DNA of 64,000 nucleotides, from NCBI GenBank assembly GCA_021307315.1, contig JAJSPD010000002.1, positions 1,302,001 through 1,366,000 of the forward strand, read 5' to 3'. The notes beneath the pieces were generated by a model. That model worked only from the letters and a program-made list of their open reading frames with translations. It had not been told where the DNA came from and ran no database searches. The DNA comes from Bisporella sp. PMI_857. Its lineage: Eukaryota > Ascomycota > Leotiomycetes > Helotiales > Helotiaceae. Of this stretch, positions 32,627-44,117 are shown in pieces; position 1 is the stretch's first letter, and every line of letters begins with the position of its first letter. A program made the position numbers and the translations under genes.

Positions 32627-35336
32627 CTAGCCAAACTTAAACCCCTGACTCGGCTCCCACTTCCCAGGCTGGGGCTGCTGATTCGGCGCTGGAGGACTGC
32701 CACCGAATTTGATGCCCATCTCGGGTGTCCACATCGACGGCATGATAGGTGGGCTTTGCATAGGGGCCACAGGGGCTCGCGTTGGCACAGGAGCTGGGAT
32801 GTCAGGACTCTGGAATGTCTGTGCTTGAGGGGGGTCATAGCCCTGTTGTTGGGGTGTAGTATGTGCGGCGGATGCTGGGCGTGTGTTGTAAGTGCGGTGT
32901 TGGGACGGAGGAGGCTGCTGCAGGGAGAGATTTGATAGTGGCGGAAGAGAGAGGTCACTGACCGGGTCAGTATCTTGGAGCTTATATACAAGGAAGAGTT
33001 ACGCACTTTTCTAGCCTGATGGCTTCCTCCCTTCGCTCGTAGACAAAGGACTTGCACCCATCTAAGAATCGACTCACAATCTTCATCAAATCGTTGTAGA
33101 ATTTGCGGCCTACTTCTAGGTTGCTCACAATCTCCTTATATTTGAAGTAAGCATTTTCTAAGCGCTGCAGTGCTTGCTCTCGCGCTCTCGAGCTGGTATC
33201 TCCCTTCCGCGCCGCCACGAAGCTCGCATTGGCATTCTCCAGTTGAACAGTCAGTCGGTCCTGCTCCTCAGCCTCGGACTTCAAGGCATCAATGTCCACA
33301 TCGTACTTCTGAAGTCGCTTCTCGAAGAAGTCCTCGAAGTGAGCTGCTGCAAGTACTTGATTTTGGAATTCACGTTCTAGTCGTGCAGCTTCAGACAGGA
33401 TACCGCTGTTTATATCGTCTTTCTTAGTCTTCTCCCTTAAAGCCTCGATCTTTCGCCTTCGTCTAGTCTCAAGTCGGTTCACTTCATTTAAGCTATTCCT
33501 CAATTTGCTCGCCTCTACTTCTAGCTGAGGAGGAATCGCAACTCGGCGTGAGCTAGGAACAAAGTTCCCAATATCACGATCTGAGCTCGAGAGCACTCGG
33601 AGCATATCCTCGCATTCTCGAAACTTGCTGACAACCAATTCGTCCGAATTTGCGGCGCTCTTCAAATATCCATCGATCTCGCCAACTTGACCGTATAGTT
33701 TTGCCGCAGCCGTTGTTGAATTTGGTCTCGTCCATCTATCAGTACCATATTTCACCAATAGACGCTCATTTTCAGATGCTTCGGTTTTCAACAGTTCCCT
33801 TCCTTCATTGAAAATGGCTTCGTCGGACGCTTTCAACTTGGCGCTATCTGAGAAAGACCTTTGAAGGCGCGTCAGAGCGTCTGCTTGTCGTATTTCCTCG
33901 GCGTGGGAGGTGAGAGTAGGCGGTAATCCGAGAGGCTTCTCTAGGGCTTGCAGCGAGCCAGGCAGGTTGAGCGATCGGAGGGTATCATGAATTTTCGTGG
34001 TGAGGATTTCAAGCTCATCAATAATATTCGTATTTACAAGACGGTCTCTCCTTTCATCATATATACTTGCAGCGACATGAACTGCGTAAGGGACCAGTTT
34101 TTCAAAAAGGGGTGGCCCGAACTCTCCATGATCACCAATGAATGAAGCAGGCTCTGAAACTTCTTTTGGAATCTTAGGTGTCGCCATATTTGCCCGATCA
34201 AGCGTTTTAAGCTCTGATTTAGGTGGCACAGGATCTGCGAGATTAGCATTTATCTAAGAGCTAGTGCTTAAGTAGGACTCACTAAGATAGATCAAGTCGT
34301 TGTCTTTTTCTGCTCTTTTAAGATCCTCGGTCACTTTATTTTTCAATCCGTTCAGATCACCAAGGACGATTTTATTCAAGTATCTAGCTTCCTTCAACGC
34401 CTCGTTAACACATGCGATGCTGTCTCGTAATCTTGCGACTTCCTCGCCATATTTCCGCTTCTCAAGACAGTCACAGGCCTGCCTAAACTGAGCGGCAGCG
34501 GCAAAATGATGATGCTTTGCTGTTGTATGGTGTATCCAATCTGAACTTATTGCCTGACTCTTCACGCCCCAGTCTCCGGCCGCCGCATAAAGATCCGAGA
34601 CCCTGGCTGCCAATTTTGCGATCGACGCATCCTTGTATCCATCCATTACAGCTTTCTGCCAAAAACATTCTTGTGCTTGCGCCAGAAGCAAATTCAAAAT
34701 GGACTCTAAAGTTGCATCGTCCATATCATCAGGTGGTGATGCCCGCATCTCTGGTATGATTGCTGTTTTCAGATGCGAGATAACACCCGCCCCTTGGCAA
34801 TAATAGTTGCTCGCAGATCTTAGACCTTCCGTTGTGCCACGGTTGGAGGCAATGGCTAACTGGGAATACAAAGCTGCAAGGTTGTACAGCACGTTTGCCA
34901 GTTCGAATTTAAGATTATTCTCGGATATTGGCCTCTCTGTATTGTAGCCTAATGATGGATACCACGTAAAGTCTGCACCAATCTGTCATCTAATCAGTTC
35001 CGTGTCTCAATAATATGCCTACAGGAAACATGCGTCTATGGGGAATTTTCCACCCATCCAAGTAAGCTGGCCAGCATATGCCTCTATCTTTTTGATTCCA
35101 CTATTATGAGGCTCCCTGACGTTGACCGCATCCTTCCGCAGGGAATCGATGACCTCAAGGTCCTGTTTGAACATATCTGGGTGCTGGTCATATTTGTTGG
35201 AGATGTATTGTTTAATGGCAGCAGAGAGGGCAAGGTTGGTGGTTTTCCGGAATGGCAAGAAGAGGATATTGCTGAACAAGTTAGCATTTAATGCATACAG
35301 CAATATTTCAAGCATCTGGGTCATTTACCTGGCCAT
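32627..35336 (-). CDS. palA: PalA/Rim20, BRO1-domain pH-signalling scaffold
   Basis: Five exons on the minus strand, 35336-35329, 35271-35034, 34982-34283, 34234-33007 and 32957-32627, give 834 aa, the usual size. Exon 1 is only 8 nt (Met-Ala-Ser split). The BRO1 domain starts SNILFLPFRKTTNLALSAAI, then QLTWMGGKFPID, DFTWYPSLGYNTERPI and LKFELANVLYNLAALYSQLA. IYLNPVPPKSELKTLDRANM leads into the long coiled V-domain. A Pro/Gln-rich tail ends WTPEMGIKFGG...FKFG. In ambient-pH signalling PalA binds ESCRT-III and the YPxL motifs of the PacC transcription factor and helps its processing at endosomal or plasma-membrane sites. Introns are 57, 51, 48 and 49 nt. Intron 2 (34983-35033) uses a GCATGT donor: only GC-AG splicing gives the conserved PID-IGADF join in frame. 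Confidence 0.97.
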
Positions 35337-36587
35337 GTTGAAATCAAAAAGGTCTTCACTAGTGTTGGCGGGGTTATTTACGCGTTCTTGGTCGAGGCCA
35401 CGATTTACGTCAGTGAGGTCATATCAAAGACAAGGCAGGGTTAAGGCATTTATTCAGGCATCAGAAAGCTTAAGCATCAGTAGTAGAACTTAGGCGCTTC
35501 CCACCAACATCACCCATGCATCACTCATCACTACTGCAAATCTCCTGGCCCATATTTTGGACCAAAATGAGCCGTTTCATCTTTTTCTTTTTTTAACCTT
35601 TTTTTTGGGGACCAAGTGTCTATCTTGGCTCAATGGTAGATCACGTGCCGGGCAGCACTCTCCCTCCACCTATGTTCTTCACAAGAGCTTTCCCGTCGAC
35701 ACCTATTTCGCCACTGTACTCGTCTCGTCTGCAACCATCAGCCTTCTTGCAGTAGCTTTGGTAATACAAGTGCAAACGGACCGTCCCACTTAGTATTATT
35801 CGGATCATCACTGGGCTGACGCTCAAATACCGAAGGATAGATGAGCAGGATCCTATCGAGTCGCACCCGTCGTTGCATTCATGCAACAATTGGGAAATGA
35901 CCTTGCTATTCCCACGATAGCATAATCACCCGGCGCGATTGGGTTGGATTCCACCGTTGAGACTACCAAATGGCTTGGAACGCAGGCACGTATGTACAGC
36001 ACTCGAGGGGGTCGTTTTGTTCCCCTTCTGCTGCGGCTGCAGGGCCCACAATACTGCCAAAAGATGGTAAATATTCAAACAGCCTCAAGAACTGGAATGC
36101 CGTTCTCCTATATTGAACCCCTCTTGATTCGTTCTGTTCTATTATCCACCTCGTCGCTCTTGACATGATCTGCTCTGCCTCGTCGACGGCGGGTTGCGCC
36201 AAAATAAGGATCGCTAACTAAGAATCTACATTGGGAGGGCTTCAAACTACCAGCTGATAATACTTATATGACATACCTAAGGTAGGTAGACACGTAGGTA
36301 GACAGGTAGGTAGCCTCATCTGGAATATAATACAAAGTCCAACATTCAATTTTCTGTGGGGGTGGCCCACGAGGTAACCCAGTGTATTAAATATGAAGGG
36401 AAAATTCGACCAGCGATCACCCATCACTCTCATGATTCATGTCCCTTCCCGATCCAAACCCGCAAAAATGCCATTCTCCTCTCCACCTTGAAATTCTTAC
36501 CTTTGTCTCTTCTCTCTCTTTCTCTTTTCCTCTGCGCGTGCCTCTACTTTTCTTTTTGTCAATCTACATTCCTTTACACATTTCTGA
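35337..36587. other. Divergent promoter region, palA / glycosyltransferase
   Basis: Contains a run of TAGG-type repeats (about 36273-36315) and a long CT-rich tract just before the glycosyltransferase start (36470-36560), common in fungal promoters. No gene is supported. Confidence 0.55.
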
Positions 36588-38213
36588 ATGCATTCGCCAA
36601 TCATGGGCGCGTCTGTGAAGTCTGGGAATAAGATTCTCAACACCCGCAACCCTTTTGCTCGAGTACTCGGCCTCACTATCTTTTGCCTGCTGTTCTTTAT
36701 ATTCACTCTTCGCCCAACGGCCAATACCAATTCAAATACAAATCAGCATTTGAGGACCTCGGCCGCTTCTCCTATAGCAGCTGCAGATTCAGACGTCGGG
36801 TCGAAGCTGGCCACAGAACGACTGCCGGATTGTGCCATTGATGCAGCGCGTTTGCAGTCTCTGAGAAGCAAATATGCGTTGGCGGATAAGATTGAGTATG
36901 GGCAGCGACATATAAATATCAGGCGTGAGGACATCCCGCGAAAGCCTCTGACATCGATTCATTCCGACCTTTTCCCAGAGGACTTTGAGGTCGTGGATAT
37001 CTCGAACCCGCCATCGTCTTCCATATGCTGGAAAGCACTCGAAATACCGGTTCCAAAATCTCCTTATCCAAAGACCGTCGATGCTTCAGACCTTCTCTTT
37101 GGAATCTCCACTACATACAAGCGCCTCTACGACAAAAAGATCAGTCCAATCAAGGAATGGGCGCATTGGTTGACAGATGGAAATGGGAAATCAAATGGTG
37201 CAGGGCTGATCCTTCGGCTCATCGATGCGTCCGAGGAGCAATTGAATACCACTCGCCAGGACCTGGCTGATGCAGGAATCGACGTCAAGGTCTTCAACAC
37301 TGAAAGCTCTATTGAGATGGCGAAACGTTATCTCTCTTTGTTGCCAGCCTTATATTATGACCACCAAGAGAAGTCAAGAAAATGGTTGGTTATGTGCGAT
37401 GACGACACCTTTTTTCCGTCTATGCATCGCCTTCTTGACCAGCTATCATTCTATAATCATGAGGCTGATCTGTATATTGGAACCTTGTCTGAAGACGTAA
37501 ACAACATCCAACGACACGGTTCTCAAGCTTTTGGTGGCGCTGGCGTATTCTTCACTGCACATCTTGCAGGCGTCGTGACCCAGAACTATGAGTCATGCTC
37601 GACTCCTAAAAAGATTCAAGAAGCGAATTCTGGATGGGGCCCGCAAGGAGATATCCTCCTTCGTAAATGTGTCTACGAGAACACGGAGGTCCGACTTACG
37701 CTTCTCCGCGATCTACACCAGTTGGACTTCACTGGCGATGCATCAGGATTTTACGAATCCGGCATTGCACCTCTATCTTTGCACCATTTCAAAGGAGGAA
37801 TCTGGCACGAAGCGGAGCCATATCAAGGTGCCAAGATAAATCATGCTTGCGGAGAAGATTGTTTCTTACAACGTTTTCTCTTTGCTGATGAATTTATTGT
37901 CACTAATGGATATTCGGTTGCTTACTATCCGGGTGGTATTACATTCGATGTGAATCAGATGGAAAGGACATTCCATGCGCTGCCGGACGACCATGGCTGG
38001 AACATGGACTTCATGCTTGGGCCTGGCCGGCAAAGCTTGGCAGAAACTGGACGGAAAGTCGCATGGGAATTAAAGGAGAGCGAGCAGCAGGATGATGGGA
38101 GCGTGAGACAAGTTTATATTCGACACTTCAATGACTGGCGATGGAGGGAAAGCCCTGGTGGAAAAGAGATGTTCAAGCTTGATGGCATTGTTGAATTAAT
38201 CTGGGTCCCTTGA
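36588..38213 (+). CDS. Fringe-like (GT31-type/DUF604) glycosyltransferase
   Basis: Single exon, up to 541 aa; ATG at 36588 or, five codons later, 36603. It is a type II membrane protein: a short basic N-terminus, one helix (VLGLTIFCLLFFIFTL, about residues 26-42), then a luminal domain. Family landmarks are LLFGISTTYKRL, RKWLVMCDDDTFFPS with the DDD metal-binding motif, FGGAGVFF, GPQGDILLRKC, FYESGIAPLSLHHF and VAYYPGG. It probably transfers a sugar in the Golgi; donor and acceptor are unknown. It is the intact relative of the interrupted gene at 11217-12677 and shows what that gene lost. Confidence 0.92.
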   Translation: MHSPIMGASVKSGNKILNTRNPFARVLGLTIFCLLFFIFTLRPTANTNSNTNQHLRTSAASPIAAADSDVGSKLATERLPDCAIDAARLQSLRSKYALADKIEYGQRHINIRREDIPRKPLTSIHSDLFPEDFEVVDISNPPSSSICWKALEIPVPKSPYPKTVDASDLLFGISTTYKRLYDKKISPIKEWAHWLTDGNGKSNGAGLILRLIDASEEQLNTTRQDLADAGIDVKVFNTESSIEMAKRYLSLLPALYYDHQEKSRKWLVMCDDDTFFPSMHRLLDQLSFYNHEADLYIGTLSEDVNNIQRHGSQAFGGAGVFFTAHLAGVVTQNYESCSTPKKIQEANSGWGPQGDILLRKCVYENTEVRLTLLRDLHQLDFTGDASGFYESGIAPLSLHHFKGGIWHEAEPYQGAKINHACGEDCFLQRFLFADEFIVTNGYSVAYYPGGITFDVNQMERTFHALPDDHGWNMDFMLGPGRQSLAETGRKVAWELKESEQQDDGSVRQVYIRHFNDWRWRESPGGKEMFKLDGIVELIWVP

Positions 38214-39758
38214 ACGACACTGGTGACAAATCAATTTTGGCTCGAACAAAAAAACTCATTTGGAGTCTTGCTTATGGTTCATTTCTTGCATATAGACGAT
38301 GCTTTGCTGACTGAGGCTGGGACGGATCTATGGGAGTGTACTGGTAGGCGTTTGGATGGTATGGGAGGTGGCTCCCCATGATTAACCAGGCGCTTGGTAC
38401 GAATAGAGCGGTTTTAAGCAAATACCGACGTAGCTTTAGGGCATGAGCAAATAGATTGGCGATGAATCCAAAAATCTTACTTAGGCATCCATAGGTGGTG
38501 CATCTTTATTTTCTTCCCCACCTCAATTTTTTTGGGCAGTCTTGCTACTTTGCAACTTTGCCTCTAAGAGTAGTCTCACTTTCCTGAACGCACAAGTGAA
38601 TTCTGTTCTGCTTTCAAATTATGGCTCTTAATCACACGGAGCACATGCGTCAGCTAATAGAAAGTTCCCTCAAATGCACAAAGTAGAATATTCATAAATT
38701 AATTCCTCCCGATTAAACTACACTCCTGTCTTAGCATGTGAATCATTACTCCTGTTCAGAACCAGATCACGTAATAATAATTCTCTTATATATTACACCT
38801 CTCTTTCATCTCGATAATTTGATAATGATATAGCGCGCTTCCTGTCCTGCTAAACCAATAGTGCGTAAAATATTGAATAGGCAGGCCGAACAAGGTTTGC
38901 CAGGCATCGAGTCATGGAAGCAAGCATTTCCAAGGCTCACTCTCGGCGCGCGGTGTCCCAATCCCTCCACGCGTTAACACCTGCCTTCTGTCTAAACCGC
39001 CACTATTGAATCCTTCCACCCTATGCTTTGAACGCATTTTCGCGTTTCGATAAATTAGGCGCACGTTCCAACCAAAATTCCAAGTCACTGCGCAATTTAC
39101 GATATTGACCCTAAAGTACATGGACTTCGGGAGGACTCTGGTTATGAGCCCGTGTAAGTAAAGCTTGATCAAGTGAACAAGAGCAAAGTCAACACCGATA
39201 AACTTGACGGACTGGCAGGAATTTGGCACGAGGGTTGGCTGCTTAACCGCTGGCGCATGAACCTGTACTCGACATCCTTCCCTATCACGAGAACAGTCGA
39301 TCGCTAAGCCCTACACGCAGGAGACACATCAGTACCCCGCCGCCGGATACATCCGTTGACCTTCCTTATTGCTCTTTGTCACCAAAGTCCCGGTAGGCCC
39401 AGTGCCTCCAAAACAATAGTATGTGCCGGCCTAGATTTGCTCCGATTGGGTAGTGCCTAGAAAGCCGCTGCACAAAATGAGGTAGGGTAACACGATACGG
39501 CCGTGCCAGGGGCATATTAATATAGCACCTCACGTTCACATGGTTGAACTAGGAGCTAAGGTTGACATCTTGACTGCAGCGTGCAAGACTGGGGCTGTTC
39601 GTGAAATACATATGCTGCGCGCCCTCCTTCATTGAGAAGGTTTGTTGTGTCCAAGTTACTTTCCCTCGTGCTTCAGCCTTGGGCAGGATTGGAACATTTC
39701 CCCTCTAACTACTAGTCATTCTTTAACTGGCCGTCTACTGGTCGGAATCGTCTTCAAA
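38214..39758. other. Intergenic, 1.5 kb
   Basis: 3' flank of the glycosyltransferase gene and promoter of the GMC oxidoreductase gene. A minus-strand frame at 38912-39229 has no domain. No gene supported. Confidence 0.55.
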
Positions 39759-41844
39759 ATGCATTTCGTTCTTTGTTTGGGTCTAATCTCAAGTCTGGTG
39801 AACACAGGGCTTGCGATGCAAGTTTCCCATCCCATCATATTCTATAGTCTCTTAGTCAAAAGAGATATCAGCTGACTCAAATAGAGCTTTACCGAATACT
39901 GATTTTAACGCTCACGCCGAAGCAAAGAGACAGGATGCAACGACATGGTTGCCAACCTATGATTACGTGGTAGTGGGCTCTGGACCAGGTGGTGGTCCGT
40001 TGGCTGCTCGTCTAGCTATCGCTGGCTTCTCGGTTCTGCTGATTGATGCTGGAGACGATCAAGGTAACACTGATGAAGTGAAGGTGCCTGCTCTTCATAT
40101 GGTATCTATAGAATTTCCGAACACGAAATGGGATTACTTCGTCAATCATTTCCCGACCCTGGAACGCCAGAAACAAGATACGAAAATGACATGGCGTCTT
40201 CCCTCCGGCGAGTTATATGTGGGAAAGGATGCACCCATAGGATCAGAACCTTTGGGAATATTGTATCCCCGAGCTGGAACGCTTGGTGGATGCTCCAGTC
40301 ACAATGCTCTTATCACAGTATATCCACATGACAGCGATTGGTCAACCTTGCAAACGCTGACCGGCGATACCTCCTGGTCGCCAGCAAATATGAGGAAATA
40401 CTTCCAGAAGCTAGAAAGCAACCGGTATCTTCCAAGCAGCATCGTTGGTCATGGATATACTGGTTGGCTAGGGACTGCTCTCACAAGCCTGTCTCTAGTA
40501 ATCACCGACTTCAAGGTTATCTCACTAATTATTGCTGCTGCAAGTGCCGCAGGGCAGAGCGTAATTGGCATTCTTCTCGGCACCGTGGCAGGCCTAGGAC
40601 AGGTATTGATTCAAGATGTAAATGCGCCCGGCCAGGCATCAACCTCAGGTCTCTATCAGGTCCCATTATCCATGGCATCAGAGACTCGCAGTGGCCCTCG
40701 AAATTTTGTGCTTGATACTGCGAATGCTTTGAATTCTGATGGGACGAAGAAATACCATTTGGATATTCGTCTCAATACTTTGGTGACTAAAGTTCGCTTT
40801 ATTCAGAATGGAACAACGCCAAAAGCTGTAGGCGTGGATTTCTTGGATGGAAAGAGTCTTTATCGAGCAGACCCAAGGGCAGGATCTGCCTCACCAACAG
40901 GATCGGGAAGCGTAAATGTCACTCGGGAAGTAATTCTGTCTGCAGGTGCATTCAATACTCCCCAGCTTTTAAAACTGTCTGGAGTAGGACCAACCACAGA
41001 ACTCTCGCAATTTGGCATTCCGACTATCGTCAATCTTCCAGGAGTTGGTACGAACCTTCAGGACCGATATGAGAACACCGTCATCGGGGAAACAACGTCA
41101 GACTTCAGCTTAACTTCTGAATGCACATTCGTAGGAACACTTCCAGATCCCTGTCTCGAACGATGGAAGAACGGCGTGGGACCCATTACCAAAGGCACAT
41201 ACGGCACAAATGGCATCGCCCTCGGCATAATCCGTAAATCATCCGCTTCGTCTGGCGAACCAGATCTCTTTATCAGCGGCGCTCCAGCAAATTTCAGAGG
41301 ATACTATCCTGGTGTTGCTCGTGATTCTCTAAAAGACAAAAGGCATTGGTCCTGGATCACGCTGAAAGCACACACGGGCAACAATGCAGGAACAGTGAAA
41401 CTCCGTTCCGCAGATCCGCGTGACACACCACTGATAAACTTCAACTACTTCGACACAGGCGTCACCACCAGCAGTGCAGATGCGAAAGACGTGCAAGCTC
41501 TTTATGAAGGCATCTTGTACTCCCGCAGGGCCTTCGATGTATTGCTCCCACTGGATGGGGATTTCACAGAAGTCTGGCCCGGACCAAACGTCACCGCCGA
41601 AGCGGATGTGAAAAACTGGATTAAGAACGAAGCCTGGGGCCATCATGCCAGTTGCACATGTCCGATCGGGGCGGACAGCGATCCGCTGGCGGTGCTGGAT
41701 AGCAAGTTTAGGGTGCGGGGAACGCAGGGGTTGCGGGTCGTGGACGCAAGCGTTTTCCCCAAGATACCGGGGTTCTACATTGCATTGCCAATTTATATAG
41801 TGAGTGAGAAGGCGGCGGATGTTATTATCGCGGATGCGGCCTAG
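39759..41844 (+). CDS. Secreted GMC-family FAD oxidoreductase
   Basis: The main exon (open from 39856, surely coding from about 39886) runs to 41844. It holds AKRQD-ATTWLPTYDYVVVGSG, the FAD-binding GPGGGPLAARLA, the GMC signature around GTLGGCSSHNALITVYPHDS, the second signature GAFNTPQLLKLSGVGP and the catalytic-His region WGHHASCTCPIG near the end, closing with VVDASVFPKIPG. These make it a complete glucose-oxidase/aryl-alcohol-oxidase-like enzyme of about 650 aa. A first exon from ATG 39759 (MHFVLCLGLISSLVNTGLA) gives a signal peptide. The join is unresolved: donor GTGAAC at 39798 to TTAG at 39855 keeps frame, whereas the best branch site (CTGAC, 39872) points to TAG at 39884, which does not fit the visible donors. 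It probably oxidises an alcohol or sugar outside the cell, making H2O2 or reducing quinones. Confidence 0.92.
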
Positions 41845-42432
41845 GGTAGGCAAAGGATTCGGCGGGGCGGAGATGAATGAATGACAAGGCAGGACTTAAT
41901 GTTTGATGAAAGGAATGATTAACTTGAGGAACGCATCATCGGTTATAGTACATATATATAAGCCAAACACGAAGTTAAAAGTAATGAAAATATTACAGCT
42001 ACTAAGTACCAAAGCAACCCGCTATGTTCGCCAACAAATGTGTTTACATGCTCGACTGCCCGCATGGGATGATTATTTCTTCCCAGCCTGTGAAGGTTCT
42101 AAGTCTCAGGCGAATTCCGTCGGGACTAAAACCCTTGATAGCATCTGACAGCAAGGCCGAAGCCGAAGTTATCAATGAATATCACCATATATCCTTTGCT
42201 TATCTCTTAGATTGTGATATCCGCTGAATTCTTGGTATGCTATACTAAATAGCTCATCCCATCCCGCCACCTCCAATTCGAAAACTCTCTATCGCTGCGT
42301 GGTGTTTGCCGCGCCTGGCAGGTATCCCTTCTCCACCTCTCAGGTATCCCTATGCTCCACATGAGCGTGTCCGTTACACACGTCAGCTCCGTCCATCATA
42401 CCATCCAAACAAACCATGCCCAACGAACCTCC
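41845..42432. other. Intergenic
   Basis: Convergent 3' ends of the GMC gene and the small membrane protein gene; nothing else seen. Confidence 0.5.
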
Positions 42433-42954
42433 TCATCCCTCATTCCCGCCTCCAATCCTCTCTTCCGCAACCTCCCCCTTCCCCGTCCCGGGTAAATCCC
42501 GTCCCAGCACCTTATCCTGCACCTCCTCCACCCGCCCCTCCCTCAAAGAACCATACCGTCTCGCGAACCTCTCCCCAGCCGTCTCCCTCTCTCCTTGCGG
42601 CTTAAATCGCAGCGACTGCTCTTCCCACCCATCCCCCGTAACATCACCACCTCCCCCCGCCGGCCGCACCACAACGGCCTTCAGCGGCGCCGCGATCCCC
42701 GGCCCGCCATCCGCACCGCGGTGCGTCGGAAGCAAGCTCCCGGACCGGTCGTACAGCGGATGAAAGCTGTTTGCGGGCGGGTGATCGACGAAGACCAGCG
42801 GGACGCTGCTTTTCTTGGAGGGGGAACGCCGTGGCAGGCGAGGCTTTTTGAGGCGGTGCGTGCAGCATGCTATGCTGAAGATGACGATGAGGAGGATGGT
42901 TACGATGGCGAAGAAGGCGGCCAGGGCCAGGGCGTCGTATTTGTCGTTGGCCAT
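42433..42954 (-). CDS. Small one-helix membrane protein, GC-rich gene
   Basis: Single exon, 173 aa, ATG at 42954. One helix lies at about residues 10-31 (LALAAFFAIVTILLIVIFSI), then CC and a strongly basic stretch (HRLKKPRLPRRSPSKKSS) that fits a cytoplasmic stop-transfer. The remainder is a disordered tail with Gly/Pro/Glu. The segment is clearly richer in G and C than its neighbours, and the opposite strand is also open, so a frame by chance cannot be excluded. No family recognised. Confidence 0.52.
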   Translation of the reverse strand: MANDKYDALALAAFFAIVTILLIVIFSIACCTHRLKKPRLPRRSPSKKSSVPLVFVDHPPANSFHPLYDRSGSLLPTHRGADGGPGIAAPLKAVVVRPAGGGGDVTGDGWEEQSLRFKPQGERETAGERFARRYGSLREGRVEEVQDKVLGRDLPGTGKGEVAEERIGGGNEG

Positions 42955-44117
42955 CTCTGAGATCTTGGCTTGGTTTGTTGGGACGCTTGATTTGAGGGCT
43001 TTCTTGTGTAGGGCACGGTTTGGGCTTAAATTTTATGGATGGCTTGGATGGGTAGATTGTGGCTGTATGTAGTGGCTGTATATACGTTGACGATATGGTG
43101 TTCTGCTGTTTTGGTCTTTTTATGGTGTAGCGAGAAGCTGTGCCCAGATCTTATACAAGGAAATTTATTTTGATCTGAACTGATTTTTGGCTTAAAACAG
43201 CGGGCAGAGTCCGACATGGCACTACGCTTGCTCTAAATGGAAGTGTGCGTATGTGTCATTTAGGTAGCGCGAAGGCGGTCTGCCCACCGTGCAACGGCTA
43301 TTGAGATAGTATGGTTCTGGTGTTGTTCTAGAAACAGGAAAGCTATTTCCGAATCTTAAAAGCTGGGCCGGCCATCTTTAAGCACATTTCAAGCTTGAAG
43401 CAATGGGTAGCCTCAAGATGCGCTGCAGTTTCATCTCTCTTCGCCTAGGGCTTAGAGAATGAACTTGCTGACAATAGCAATATCCGTTTCGTAATTTAGG
43501 TTTGCGCCTGTGCCAAATTCCAGAGAAATAATCCACTTTCTCTAATTCATCATAGCGCATCGCATGTCAATAAACTTGTGCCTCTCAAGCTAAAATGTTA
43601 GTCCAAAGGGTATCAATCGGTCAGAACTCCCGAGGAGCACATCGGAGCCGCTTCTGCCCTTCACTTGACATCTCGCTAAGTCTGTTAGAAAGGGGCTAAG
43701 CGAGATCGTTATAATGAAGGATTTAAGGATTCTGATCAAGAAGGTACCAAAAGAGAGATAATAAGGGTATTGTAGTGTATTGTGGATAAGACTTTGGGTG
43801 ATTTTATGTCAAAGAAAGAAGATCTCATGACCCATTCTAGGCATATGATCCCTGGTTCCGCTGCTCCGTTCTCCTTAGCTCATGGATATCTCTCAACAAC
43901 TTCTGTTCACTATCAAAACTCAAATCGCCACATTTTCCGACGTCTGTCGATACAGTGTTGGGATAGTAGTTACTTTCATGTAGCTATTCACGCACACACC
44001 AACACACAAATGAACATACGCCAGACGTATTATCGAAAACATCAAATTCATCCGCCCATCACATCGTAACGAAGACGGTGTTAATTCGCGCACCTTTCCT
44101 TTCTCACAACAATAATA
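42955..44117. other. Divergent intergenic region, 1.16 kb
   Basis: Lies between the 5' ends of two small membrane-protein genes (42433-42954 minus, 44118-44819 plus). No gene supported. Confidence 0.55.

Noticed and set aside
35627..35660. tRNA-like A-box (GGCTCAATGGTAGA)
   Set aside because: No matching B-box or cloverleaf pairing was found downstream.
36743..36934. Minus-strand frame inside the glycosyltransferase gene
   Set aside because: Antisense shadow of a well-supported coding exon.
42595..42960. Plus-strand frame opposite the small membrane protein gene
   Set aside because: GC-rich DNA leaves all frames open; the minus-strand frame has the better membrane-protein structure.
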